Assembly: GCF_900454895.1 (NCBI RefSeq)
Contig: NZ_UGTA01000001.1
Location: 310,001 to 374,000 of the forward strand
Length of the DNA: 64,000 nucleotides
Direction of reading: 5' to 3'
From: Phocoenobacter uteri
Lineage (GTDB): Bacteria; Pseudomonadota; Gammaproteobacteria; Enterobacterales; Pasteurellaceae
Under the pieces are notes generated by a model, which was not told the DNA's origin, did not search any database, and was given only the letters and a program-made list of their open reading frames with translations. The position numbers and the translations under genes are program-made. Positions 54,981-61,575 of the stretch are shown one piece after another. The stretch's first letter is position 1. Each line of letters begins with the position of its first letter.

Positions 54981-55092
54981 CGGGAGCATATCCGCAAATA
55001 AATTTGCTAATGCTTCTCTACAAATTTTTGATTACATATCATTTGATTGTAGGGGAGGATTGAATAAGCAAAGTGAATGGAATATCCTCCCG
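54981..55092. repeat. Pair of GTAG palindromes in the opposite arrangement (copy C)
   Basis: First unit: GGGAGCAT folding onto ATGCTTCTCTAC (ends CTAC at 55018-55021). Second unit: GTAGGGGAGGAT from 55049 folding onto ATCCTCCC. Both units match those of copy B, but the GTAG/CTAC ends face each other instead of pointing outward. Confidence 0.8.
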
Positions 55093-55169
55093 CAAATATA
55101 TTTAATATCAAGGCAGATTTATTCTGCCTTTCTTTATTTAGACTAAATTTATCAACACTGGAAAAGAGT

Positions 55170-55973
55170 ATGTTAGCAATTATATCCCCAGCAAAAACAT
55201 TAGATTACAAAACCCCCGCTCCAAATTTTGCAAAAACACAACCAAATTTAACCGCTTCTAGCCAGCAGTTAATTGATATTTGTAAAAAATTATCGCCACA
55301 AGATGTCGCCAGTTTAATGAAAATCAGCGATAAATTGGCAACCTTAAACGTGGTTCGTTTTGGCGAATGGCAACTTGAACATAACGACACTAACGCAAAA
55401 CAAGCCTTATTTGCTTTTAAAGGTGATGTTTACACAGGGCTTGATGCAGAGAGTTTGAATGAGGCTGAAATTAACTTTTCTCAATCTCACCTAGCAATGC
55501 TTTCAGGGCTTTATGGTTTATTACGCCCTCTGGATTTAATGCAACCTTATCGCCTAGAAATGGGGACTAAATTAGCTAATCCAAAAGGAAAAAATTTGTA
55601 TGACTTTTGGGGAAATATCATTACCAAAGAAGTACAAAAAAGATTAGATGAGCAAGGCGATAACATTTTGGTTAATCTTGCGTCCGATGAATATTTTAAT
55701 TCTGTGAAAACCAAAGAATTAAACGCAACCATTATCAAGCCGATTTTTTTAGATGAGAAAAACGGTAAATTTAAAACAATCAGTTTTTATGCTAAAAAAG
55801 CACGTGGAATGATGGTACGCTTTATCTTAAAAAATCAGTTAAGCGATGTTGAAAAATTAAAAGATTTCAATCTTGGTGGATACTGGTTTGATGAAGAAAA
55901 TTCAACGGCAACGGATTGGGTGTTTAAACGCACTGAAATTGAGGCGTTAGCACATAAAGAGATGAATAGCTAA
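55170..55973 (+). CDS. yaaA: Peroxide stress protein YaaA (DUF328)
   Basis: A 267-residue protein of the YaaA family, which limits free iron and oxidative damage in E. coli. N-terminal LAIISPAKTLDY, central LSGLYGLLRPLDLMQPYRLEMG and C-terminal SFYAKKARGMMVRF are hallmark segments. I start at ATG 55170, with GAAAAGAG before it. The longer frame from 55077 would begin in the repeat element and add 31 residues that do not fit the family. It may be read together with the following lipoprotein gene, which starts nine bases later. Confidence 0.95.
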   Translation: MLAIISPAKTLDYKTPAPNFAKTQPNLTASSQQLIDICKKLSPQDVASLMKISDKLATLNVVRFGEWQLEHNDTNAKQALFAFKGDVYTGLDAESLNEAEINFSQSHLAMLSGLYGLLRPLDLMQPYRLEMGTKLANPKGKNLYDFWGNIITKEVQKRLDEQGDNILVNLASDEYFNSVKTKELNATIIKPIFLDEKNGKFKTISFYAKKARGMMVRFILKNQLSDVEKLKDFNLGGYWFDEENSTATDWVFKRTEIEALAHKEMNS

Positions 55974-55982
55974 GAGTTGAAA

Positions 55983-56546
55983 ATGAAAATCCTTAAATCT
56001 TTTATTTTAGTAAATTGTTGTTTATTTTTGACCGCTTGTGTGAATCAAGTTTCATCATCAAGTACTTTTCAAATTCCTAATAAAATTAGATTTGAGGGAA
56101 AAGAATATGTGAAAGCAAGCCATAATCAACTTGATGAAATGCAACATTTGTTATATTTGCCTGATGATGAAAAAGTGAATCCTGAGCATTGGCAACAGGG
56201 AATTTTGATTTTTTTGGATAAAAATAGTCAGCATAAAACCTTAGCTCAACGTCTTGCTTTGCGAGAAAAAATATTTAAACAGCAACCAAAAACCATCGCA
56301 AAATTACAGGTTGTAAATGATGAATTACGCAGTGAGATTTTATATCCACCGACTCAACGAGAACAAAACATTCAATTAGATGTGTCTCGTGGACGTAATT
56401 TAGACTGTGGTTTTGCTGAAATACAGTACGCAACCAAGCGGTCATATTTTGCAAAAAATTTACAAAATTTAACCGCTTATAAAAATGATATAGCTAAACT
56501 AATGCAAAAATTTAATCAATTAGCTTGGCAAATTGCGTGCCAATAA
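55983..56546 (+). CDS. Small predicted lipoprotein of unknown function
   Basis: A 187-residue protein with a short signal peptide and lipobox LTAC (cysteine at about residue 20), so it is lipid-anchored. I do not recognise the rest. It contains KIRFEGKEYVKASHNQLDEMQHLLYLPDDE, shown here only in part: a domain with an N-terminal strand region and helical stretches such as TLAQRLALREKIF. The lipobox codons ACC GCT TGT are an uptake sequence (56031-56039), and two more uptake cores face each other near the 3' end (56436-56442 and 56472-56478). The start is ATG 55983; TTG 55977 is possible. Confidence 0.8.
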   Translation: MKILKSFILVNCCLFLTACVNQVSSSSTFQIPNKIRFEGKEYVKASHNQLDEMQHLLYLPDDEKVNPEHWQQGILIFLDKNSQHKTLAQRLALREKIFKQQPKTIAKLQVVNDELRSEILYPPTQREQNIQLDVSRGRNLDCGFAEIQYATKRSYFAKNLQNLTAYKNDIAKLMQKFNQLAWQIACQ

Positions 56547-56604
56547 TTATAAAAATAATATTTAAAAAGCGTATGTCATACGCACCAACAATGAAATAGA
56601 TAAA

Positions 56605-57585
56605 ATGCAACATAACGATCATATTGAAATAAATAAACAGGCAACAGAGCAATACAAAACCCTTGTCACTCGTGCTACAACACTTGCTGTTGTGGTTGCA
56701 GGGCTTTTGTTGTTATTTAAAATAGCGGTGTGGTGGATTACCGATTCCATCTCCATTTTAGCGGCAATGACCGACTCATTACTTGATGTTTGTGCTTCTG
56801 TCATGAATATTCTGGTGTTGCGTTTTGCCTTAAAGCCCGCCGATGACAATCACTCTTTTGGGCATAGCAAAGCGGAATCCCTTGCGGCATTGGCACAAGG
56901 CACATTTATTACTGGCTCAGCACTTTTCCTATTATTGCACGGCATTCAACGTTTATATGATCCACAAGCAGTACATCAGACAGAGTTGGCGATTATTGTG
57001 AGTGTGATTTCTATTATTCTGACGGCGGGATTGGTTCTTTATCAATATAGAGTCTTAAAACTGGTGCAAAGCCCTGTTATTCAAGCCGATATTTTGAATT
57101 ATCAAACGGATATTTTGATGAATATTGCGATTTTAATTGCAATGGGATTAGATCTTTATGGTTTTATCTATGCGGATGCTATTTTTGCGATTGCAATTGC
57201 TCTTTATATTTTGGTCAATGCAATTAAAGTGGCTTGGGAAGCGGTGCAAATGTTATTAGATCGTGCTTTGCCAGAAGAAGAAATCAATCAAATTTGGGAA
57301 ATTGTAGAACATCATCCTGATGTATTAAGTATTCACGATCTCAAAACGCGTCGAGCGGGTGCGGTGCGTTTTATTCAATTACATATGGAATTAGACGATC
57401 ATTTATCTCTAGTGGAAGCCCACGAGATTACCGATAGTTTAGAGAAAAAATTGCTGTCTGCCTTCCCGCTTTCAGAAGTGATTTTACATCAAGAGCCGAC
57501 CTCTGTTGTTGAAGTCGAAATGCAACAGATGAGAGAAAAAATACAACAACAATTAGAAGAGCAAGAAAAATGTACCAAGCGATAG
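56605..57585 (+). CDS. fieF: Cation diffusion facilitator, FieF-like
   Basis: A 326-residue metal/proton antiporter with six membrane helices and a cytoplasmic C-terminal domain. It matches FieF closely (DNHSFGHSKAESLAALAQG, LLDRALPEEEI). Helix 2 has the aspartates D57 and D61 (E. coli D45 and D49). Helix 5 reads DILNYQTD: D169 is kept, but N165 replaces the E. coli transport-site histidine H153. The C-terminus has about 25 extra charged residues (QQMREKIQQQLEEQEK). Relatives export Fe2+ and Zn2+; the substitution could shift metal choice. It overlaps the zinc-ribbon gene by 16 bases. Confidence 0.93.
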   Translation: MQHNDHIEINKQATEQYKTLVTRATTLAVVVAGLLLLFKIAVWWITDSISILAAMTDSLLDVCASVMNILVLRFALKPADDNHSFGHSKAESLAALAQGTFITGSALFLLLHGIQRLYDPQAVHQTELAIIVSVISIILTAGLVLYQYRVLKLVQSPVIQADILNYQTDILMNIAILIAMGLDLYGFIYADAIFAIAIALYILVNAIKVAWEAVQMLLDRALPEEEINQIWEIVEHHPDVLSIHDLKTRRAGAVRFIQLHMELDDHLSLVEAHEITDSLEKKLLSAFPLSEVILHQEPTSVVEVEMQQMREKIQQQLEEQEKCTKR

Positions 57586-58343
57586 CCAAATTTAGTTACC
57601 CTTATTTTGATGAAAACTTTACCTCATTGATTTTTAACATTGTGAATCAATGGCGAGAAAACGGGCAAATGATCGGGCGAGAAGCGGGGGTTACCCATTT
57701 TCAGTCTGTTGATGAAGCCTATTTTCAAGTGAATTTAGCCATTCCTCGTCAAGATAGCTTAATGAAAAAATATAACAGTGATGAAGTGAATGAAGCTTTA
57801 TTAAATGCTGAACACTATGGTGTGAAATTATCAGGCGTTGAATTAGTTGGGAAAGATTATCGTGCTGATGTAACCAGTAATCGTGCTGAAACACTCTGTT
57901 TATTACTTTACACCACGCATTTAGACTCTTGCTCACCTGTGTTTAATAGCCACGATTTTTTACCTTTGCCTTTGTATGAAATCACGCAATCTAATCAGCA
58001 ACTTTCTGCAAAAATCATTAAATGGCAGGAAGATTGGCAAGCGTGCGATCAGTTACAAATGAACGGCTCAACCCTTGAAGAAATGGCGTTAACACAAATT
58101 TCTGAACACAACAGCGAGCTTACTCAACAAGGTAGAGCGTTATGTCAGGAAATTGAAAACGTAACTAAAAAACCAACCTATTATTATTTGTACCGTTTAG
58201 GGAAAGATGCCGAGTTTGAACATAATCGTAAATGCCCAAATTGTGGGGGTAACTGGAAATTAGATGAACCCATCCACGAAATTTTTTATTTTAAGTGCGA
58301 TAAATGCCGTTTAATTTCTAATTTGAGTTGGGAAGTGTTGTAA
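57570..58343 (+). CDS. DUF2310 zinc-ribbon protein
   Basis: A 257-residue protein of the DUF2310 family, described as zinc-ribbon-containing and possibly nucleic-acid binding. The C-terminal ribbon is CPNCGG...CDKC (about residues 220-247). The N-terminal part (FSYPYFDENFTSLIFNIVNQW) is conserved in Pasteurellaceae. Function is unknown. The start lies inside the end of the metal transporter gene, so translation is coupled, which suggests but does not prove a link to metal handling. Confidence 0.87.
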   Translation: MYQAIAKFSYPYFDENFTSLIFNIVNQWRENGQMIGREAGVTHFQSVDEAYFQVNLAIPRQDSLMKKYNSDEVNEALLNAEHYGVKLSGVELVGKDYRADVTSNRAETLCLLLYTTHLDSCSPVFNSHDFLPLPLYEITQSNQQLSAKIIKWQEDWQACDQLQMNGSTLEEMALTQISEHNSELTQQGRALCQEIENVTKKPTYYYLYRLGKDAEFEHNRKCPNCGGNWKLDEPIHEIFYFKCDKCRLISNLSWEVL

Positions 58344-58393
58344 TAACTGATATAATTCGCCCGTTTTTTTAATCACTTATTAAGGATATTTTT

Positions 58394-58924
58394 ATGGCAG
58401 ATTTTAATAAAATTTTAGATGCTGGCGACGTTGATGGCGGCATTATCAATGTAGTAAACGAAATCCCAGCAGGGAGCAACCACAAAATTGAATGGAACAG
58501 AGAATTAGCTTGTTTCCAATTAGACCGTGTTGAGCCAGCAATTTTTGCAAAACCAACAAACTACGGCTTCATTCCACAAACATTAGATGAAGATGGTGAT
58601 GAATTAGACGTATTATTGGTTACTGAGCAACCACTTGCAACAGGTGTTTTCTTAGAAGCACGTGTAATCGGTGTGATGAAATTCGTTGATGATGGCGAAG
58701 TGGATGATAAAATTGTTTGTGTACCAGCAGATGACCGTAACAACGGTAATGCATACAAAACATTAGCTGATTTACCAAAACAGTTGATTTCACAAATTGA
58801 ATTCCATTTCAATCACTATAAAGATCTTAAAAAAGCAGGCACAACACAAGTAACCTCTTGGGGCGATGTTGAAGAAGCAAAAGAAGTGATCAAAGAATCT
58901 ATTCAACGCTGGAAAGATAAATAA
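58394..58924 (+). CDS. ppa: Inorganic pyrophosphatase
   Basis: A 176-residue family I pyrophosphatase that pulls biosynthetic reactions forward by splitting pyrophosphate. The signature DGDELDVLLV and the aspartate-rich site are present, along with NYGFIPQT and KYEWN-like KIEWNRELACF near the N-terminus. AAGGATATTTTT lies before the ATG. It is a highly expressed single gene with a strong terminator. Confidence 0.97.
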   Translation: MADFNKILDAGDVDGGIINVVNEIPAGSNHKIEWNRELACFQLDRVEPAIFAKPTNYGFIPQTLDEDGDELDVLLVTEQPLATGVFLEARVIGVMKFVDDGEVDDKIVCVPADDRNNGNAYKTLADLPKQLISQIEFHFNHYKDLKKAGTTQVTSWGDVEEAKEVIKESIQRWKDK

Positions 58925-58947
58925 TTCGTTTTTATCAATAGACAGAT

Positions 58948-58988
58948 AAAATGGCACAAATGATAAGTTTGTGCCATTTTTTTATTTT
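58948..58988 (+). terminator. Strong terminator after ppa
   Basis: AAAATGGCACAAA pairs perfectly with TTTGTGCCATTTT, followed by a T-run. Confidence 0.92.
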
Positions 58989-59006
58989 TAGAATTTAACT
59001 TGCGAA

Positions 59007-59050
59007 AAATGTGGGTCACTTCACATTTTTAGACATCTCTATTTGATAAA
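59007..59050 (+). promoter_or_regulatory. CRP-dependent promoter of dhaKLM (class II geometry)
   Basis: The core TGTGGGTCACTTCACA at 59010-59025 matches TGTGA-N6-TCACA in nine of ten fixed bases and is flanked by AAA and TTT as in the best CRP sites. GATAAA at 59045-59050 serves as -10. The site centre is then about 40 bases before the expected start, as in class II activation. This fits catabolite control of dihydroxyacetone use. Confidence 0.68.
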
Positions 59051-59121
59051 AAAATAACGATGAGTAATATGCGAAACAGATCTTAATATTACAATTATTT
59101 TTTAATCAAAGGAGCTCTCCA

Positions 59122-60192
59122 ATGAAAAAACTCATCAATTCAGTTGATCTTGTATTAAAAGAGCAAATTCAGGGTTTAATTAAATCTTGTCCAAATTTAG
59201 TGTTAAATACTGAACCTGTTTTTGTGAAACGTGTTGATAGTCCAGTACAAGGAAAAGTAGCAATTATTTCAGGTGGCGGTAGTGGTCACGAGCCTATGCA
59301 CGCAGGTTTTGTTGGAAAGGGTATGCTAGATGGTGCTTGTCCAGGGGAAATTTTTACTTCACCAACACCTGATCAAATGTTTGAATGTGCGATGTCGGTG
59401 GATAGTGGTGAAGGCGTTCTGTTACTTATTAAAAACTACACCGGTGATGTGCTAAATTTTGAAACAGCCACTGAATTGTTAGCGGAATGCGGTACAAAAG
59501 TTGCGACGGTATTGGTTGATGATGATGTTGCGGTAAAAGACAGTTTATATACAGCAGGTCGTCGTGGGGTGGCTAATACAGTATTGATTGAAAAAATTCT
59601 TGGTGCTGCAGCAGAAAAAGGCTATTCATTAGAACAACTGGAAGCCTTAGGTCAGAAATTAAATAATAATGGGCATTCATTAGGCGTTGCGTTGGGGGCT
59701 TGTACCGTGCCAGCAGCAGGTAAGCCATCATTTACTTTGGCTGAAAATGAAATGGAATTTGGCGTGGGTATTCACGGCGAACCTGGTATTGAACGTCGTG
59801 AGTATAAAGATTTAGATACTACTGTTGAGCAAATGTTTACCACGTTGATTGAAAATGGCGATTATCAACGTTTGATTCGCCGTTGGGATAATGAAAATTT
59901 AACGTGGCTGGAAGAACAAGTGTCTAAACAAGCTTTACAAAAAGGCGATCGTGTCATTGTCTTAGTGAATAATTTGGGCGCTGTGCCATTGTCTGAATTA
60001 TACGGCGTGTATAACAAATTGACTGAATGCTGTGAAAAATTTGGTTTAACTATCGAGCGTAATTTAGTGGGCTCTTATTGTACTTCCTTAGATATGCAAG
60101 GTATGTCGATTACATTATTAAAAGTGGATGATGACGATTTAGCCTTATGGGATAGCCCTGTAAATACACCAGCAATGCATTGGGGAGAGTAG
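59122..60192 (+). CDS. dhaK: Dihydroxyacetone kinase subunit DhaK
   Basis: The substrate-binding subunit of PEP-dependent dihydroxyacetone kinase, 356 residues, the same length as the E. coli protein. The histidine that binds dihydroxyacetone covalently is H218 in GVGIHGEPGIERR. Also seen are ISGGGSGHEPMHAGFVGKGMLDGACPG (shown in part) and LLIKNYTGDVLNFE. AAGGAGCTCTCC precedes the ATG. It heads a three-gene operon with a CRP site upstream. No dhaR regulator is found nearby. Confidence 0.97.
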   Translation: MKKLINSVDLVLKEQIQGLIKSCPNLVLNTEPVFVKRVDSPVQGKVAIISGGGSGHEPMHAGFVGKGMLDGACPGEIFTSPTPDQMFECAMSVDSGEGVLLLIKNYTGDVLNFETATELLAECGTKVATVLVDDDVAVKDSLYTAGRRGVANTVLIEKILGAAAEKGYSLEQLEALGQKLNNNGHSLGVALGACTVPAAGKPSFTLAENEMEFGVGIHGEPGIERREYKDLDTTVEQMFTTLIENGDYQRLIRRWDNENLTWLEEQVSKQALQKGDRVIVLVNNLGAVPLSELYGVYNKLTECCEKFGLTIERNLVGSYCTSLDMQGMSITLLKVDDDDLALWDSPVNTPAMHWGE

Positions 60193-60195
60193 TCT

Positions 60196-60828
60196 ATGGA
60201 AATTACAAAACAGCAGATTATTCAGTGGCTTCAAAATAGCCAGCAACTTTTTGAACAACATCAAGACTATTTAACCCAGTTAGACCGAGAAATTGGTGAC
60301 GCTGATCACGGTTTAAATATGCAACGTGGTTTTGGTAAAGTGGTGGAAAAATTACCAACGGTACAAGAGAAAGATATCGGGACGATTTTAAAAACCACAG
60401 GAATGACCTTATTATCACAAGTTGGTGGTGCAAGCGGTCCATTGTTTGGCACGTTTTACATAAAAGCAAGCACCATTGTTAATGGTAAAGAAAGTCTTTC
60501 ATTAGAGGAATTTTATCAATCATTGAAAGCGGGTGTTGATGGCATTGTGGGACGTGGACGTGCAGAACTGGGCGATAAAACAATGTGTGATGTGTGGTTG
60601 CCAATTCTAAATGATTTTGAGCAGATGATCGCAGAAAATCAAACGCCACAGGTTATTTTTAAAGCCCTATCAGAAAAAGCACAGCAGTATGCTGAGTCAA
60701 CCATTCCTTTAAAAGCCAAAAAAGGGCGTGCTAGTTATTTGAACGAACGGAGTATTGGGCATCAAGATCCGGGGGCGACTTCTGTGAGCTATCTCTTTTT
60801 AGCGTTACATCAGGCAGCGGAGGAGTAA
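60196..60828 (+). CDS. dhaL: Dihydroxyacetone kinase ADP-binding subunit DhaL
   Basis: A 210-residue helical-barrel protein with tightly bound ADP that is rephosphorylated by DhaM and phosphorylates dihydroxyacetone on DhaK. The metal-binding aspartates are in DREIGDADHGLNM, and GRGRAELGDKTMCDVW and HQDPGATSV close the site. It starts three bases after dhaK stops and touches dhaM. Length is normal. Confidence 0.97.
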   Translation: MEITKQQIIQWLQNSQQLFEQHQDYLTQLDREIGDADHGLNMQRGFGKVVEKLPTVQEKDIGTILKTTGMTLLSQVGGASGPLFGTFYIKASTIVNGKESLSLEEFYQSLKAGVDGIVGRGRAELGDKTMCDVWLPILNDFEQMIAENQTPQVIFKALSEKAQQYAESTIPLKAKKGRASYLNERSIGHQDPGATSVSYLFLALHQAAEE

Positions 60829-61236
60829 ATGGTTAATTTTGTTATTGTATCCCATAGTGCAAAAATTGCTGAAGGCGTGGTTGAACTTGTTTCTCAAATG
60901 AAAGTGGATACCTGTAAAGTGATTGCCGCAGGTGGGCTTGATGATCCACATAATCCTATCGGAACTGATGCAGTGAAAATTATGCAGGCTGTTGAAGAGG
61001 CCTTTTCACCTGATGGTGTGGTTATTCTTGTTGATTTAGGCAGTGCTATTTTAAGTGCTGAAACGGCGTTAGATTTGCTCGAATCAGAAATAGCAGAGAA
61101 AGTAAAAATCTGTTATGCCCCTTTAGTTGAAGGTGCGTTAAGTGCTGTTGTAGCCGCTTCAGCGGGTGATAATATTGAGAATGTGATTGCGGAAGCGAAT
61201 GCAAGTAGCGAATTAAAGTTAAGTTTTTCAGCTTAA
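60829..61236 (+). CDS. dhaM: Single-domain phosphotransfer subunit DhaM
   Basis: A 135-residue EIIA(mannose)-like protein that passes phosphate to DhaL. The phosphorylated histidine is H9 in FVIVSHSAKIAEGV, and VILVDLGSAILSAETAL is typical. It lacks the HPr and enzyme I domains that make E. coli DhaM 472 residues long, so it must draw phosphate from the general HPr. The ATG directly follows the dhaL stop. Short DhaM is the common form in Gram-positive bacteria. Confidence 0.95.
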   Translation: MVNFVIVSHSAKIAEGVVELVSQMKVDTCKVIAAGGLDDPHNPIGTDAVKIMQAVEEAFSPDGVVILVDLGSAILSAETALDLLESEIAEKVKICYAPLVEGALSAVVAASAGDNIENVIAEANASSELKLSFSA

Positions 61237-61255
61237 GATCTCGTCATTATAAAAA

Positions 61256-61311
61256 GAACTATCTGTTATTAAATTTATGCTGTTGGCTAAATAATGATAG
61301 CAGATAGTTTC
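61256..61311 (+). terminator. Probable terminator after dhaM
   Basis: AACTATCTGTTAT (from 61257) pairs with ATAGCAGATAGTT with one mismatch and a long loop, followed by TCTCTTCT. Weaker than the others. Confidence 0.5.
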
Positions 61312-61487
61312 TCTTCTATACCATTTTTTGTTGCTAAAATAAGCGGTAATATTTTAATAAAAATTTACAAAAAAAACTTGATTTTTGTTAAGTTGTTAAT
61401 CTTTAAATAGAAGTTGAAATTGTTGAATTTTCTCTTAAAATTTTGCTTTATTTTATGCTAATATTATCCGTCTTATTTAATAGGAAT

Positions 61488-61511
61488 AACAATATTCTAA
61501 ATTATATTGTT
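61488..61511 (+). promoter_or_regulatory. Inverted repeat in the nrdA upstream region
   Basis: AACAATAT and ATATTGTT are perfect arms eight bases apart, 65 bases before the nrdA ATG, a possible operator. It does not match the NrdR box well. The rest of the 339-base gap (61237-61575) holds the dhaM terminator, one uptake core (61341-61347) and AT-rich sequence. Confidence 0.3.
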
Positions 61512-61575
61512 TTATAACAATATGATTTCATTATCTAATTTCATTGAAAATAAAATATATAAAGGAAATAATCAG

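Noticed and set aside
55077..55169. Longer start for yaaA beginning inside the repeat element
   Set aside because: The extra residues do not resemble the family N-terminus, and the conserved start LAIISPAKT follows ATG 55170 directly.
61378..61391. FNR-like sequence TTGATTTTTGTTAA upstream of nrdA
   Set aside because: Only the left half-site is good, the region is very AT-rich so such matches are expected by chance, and no properly spaced promoter follows.
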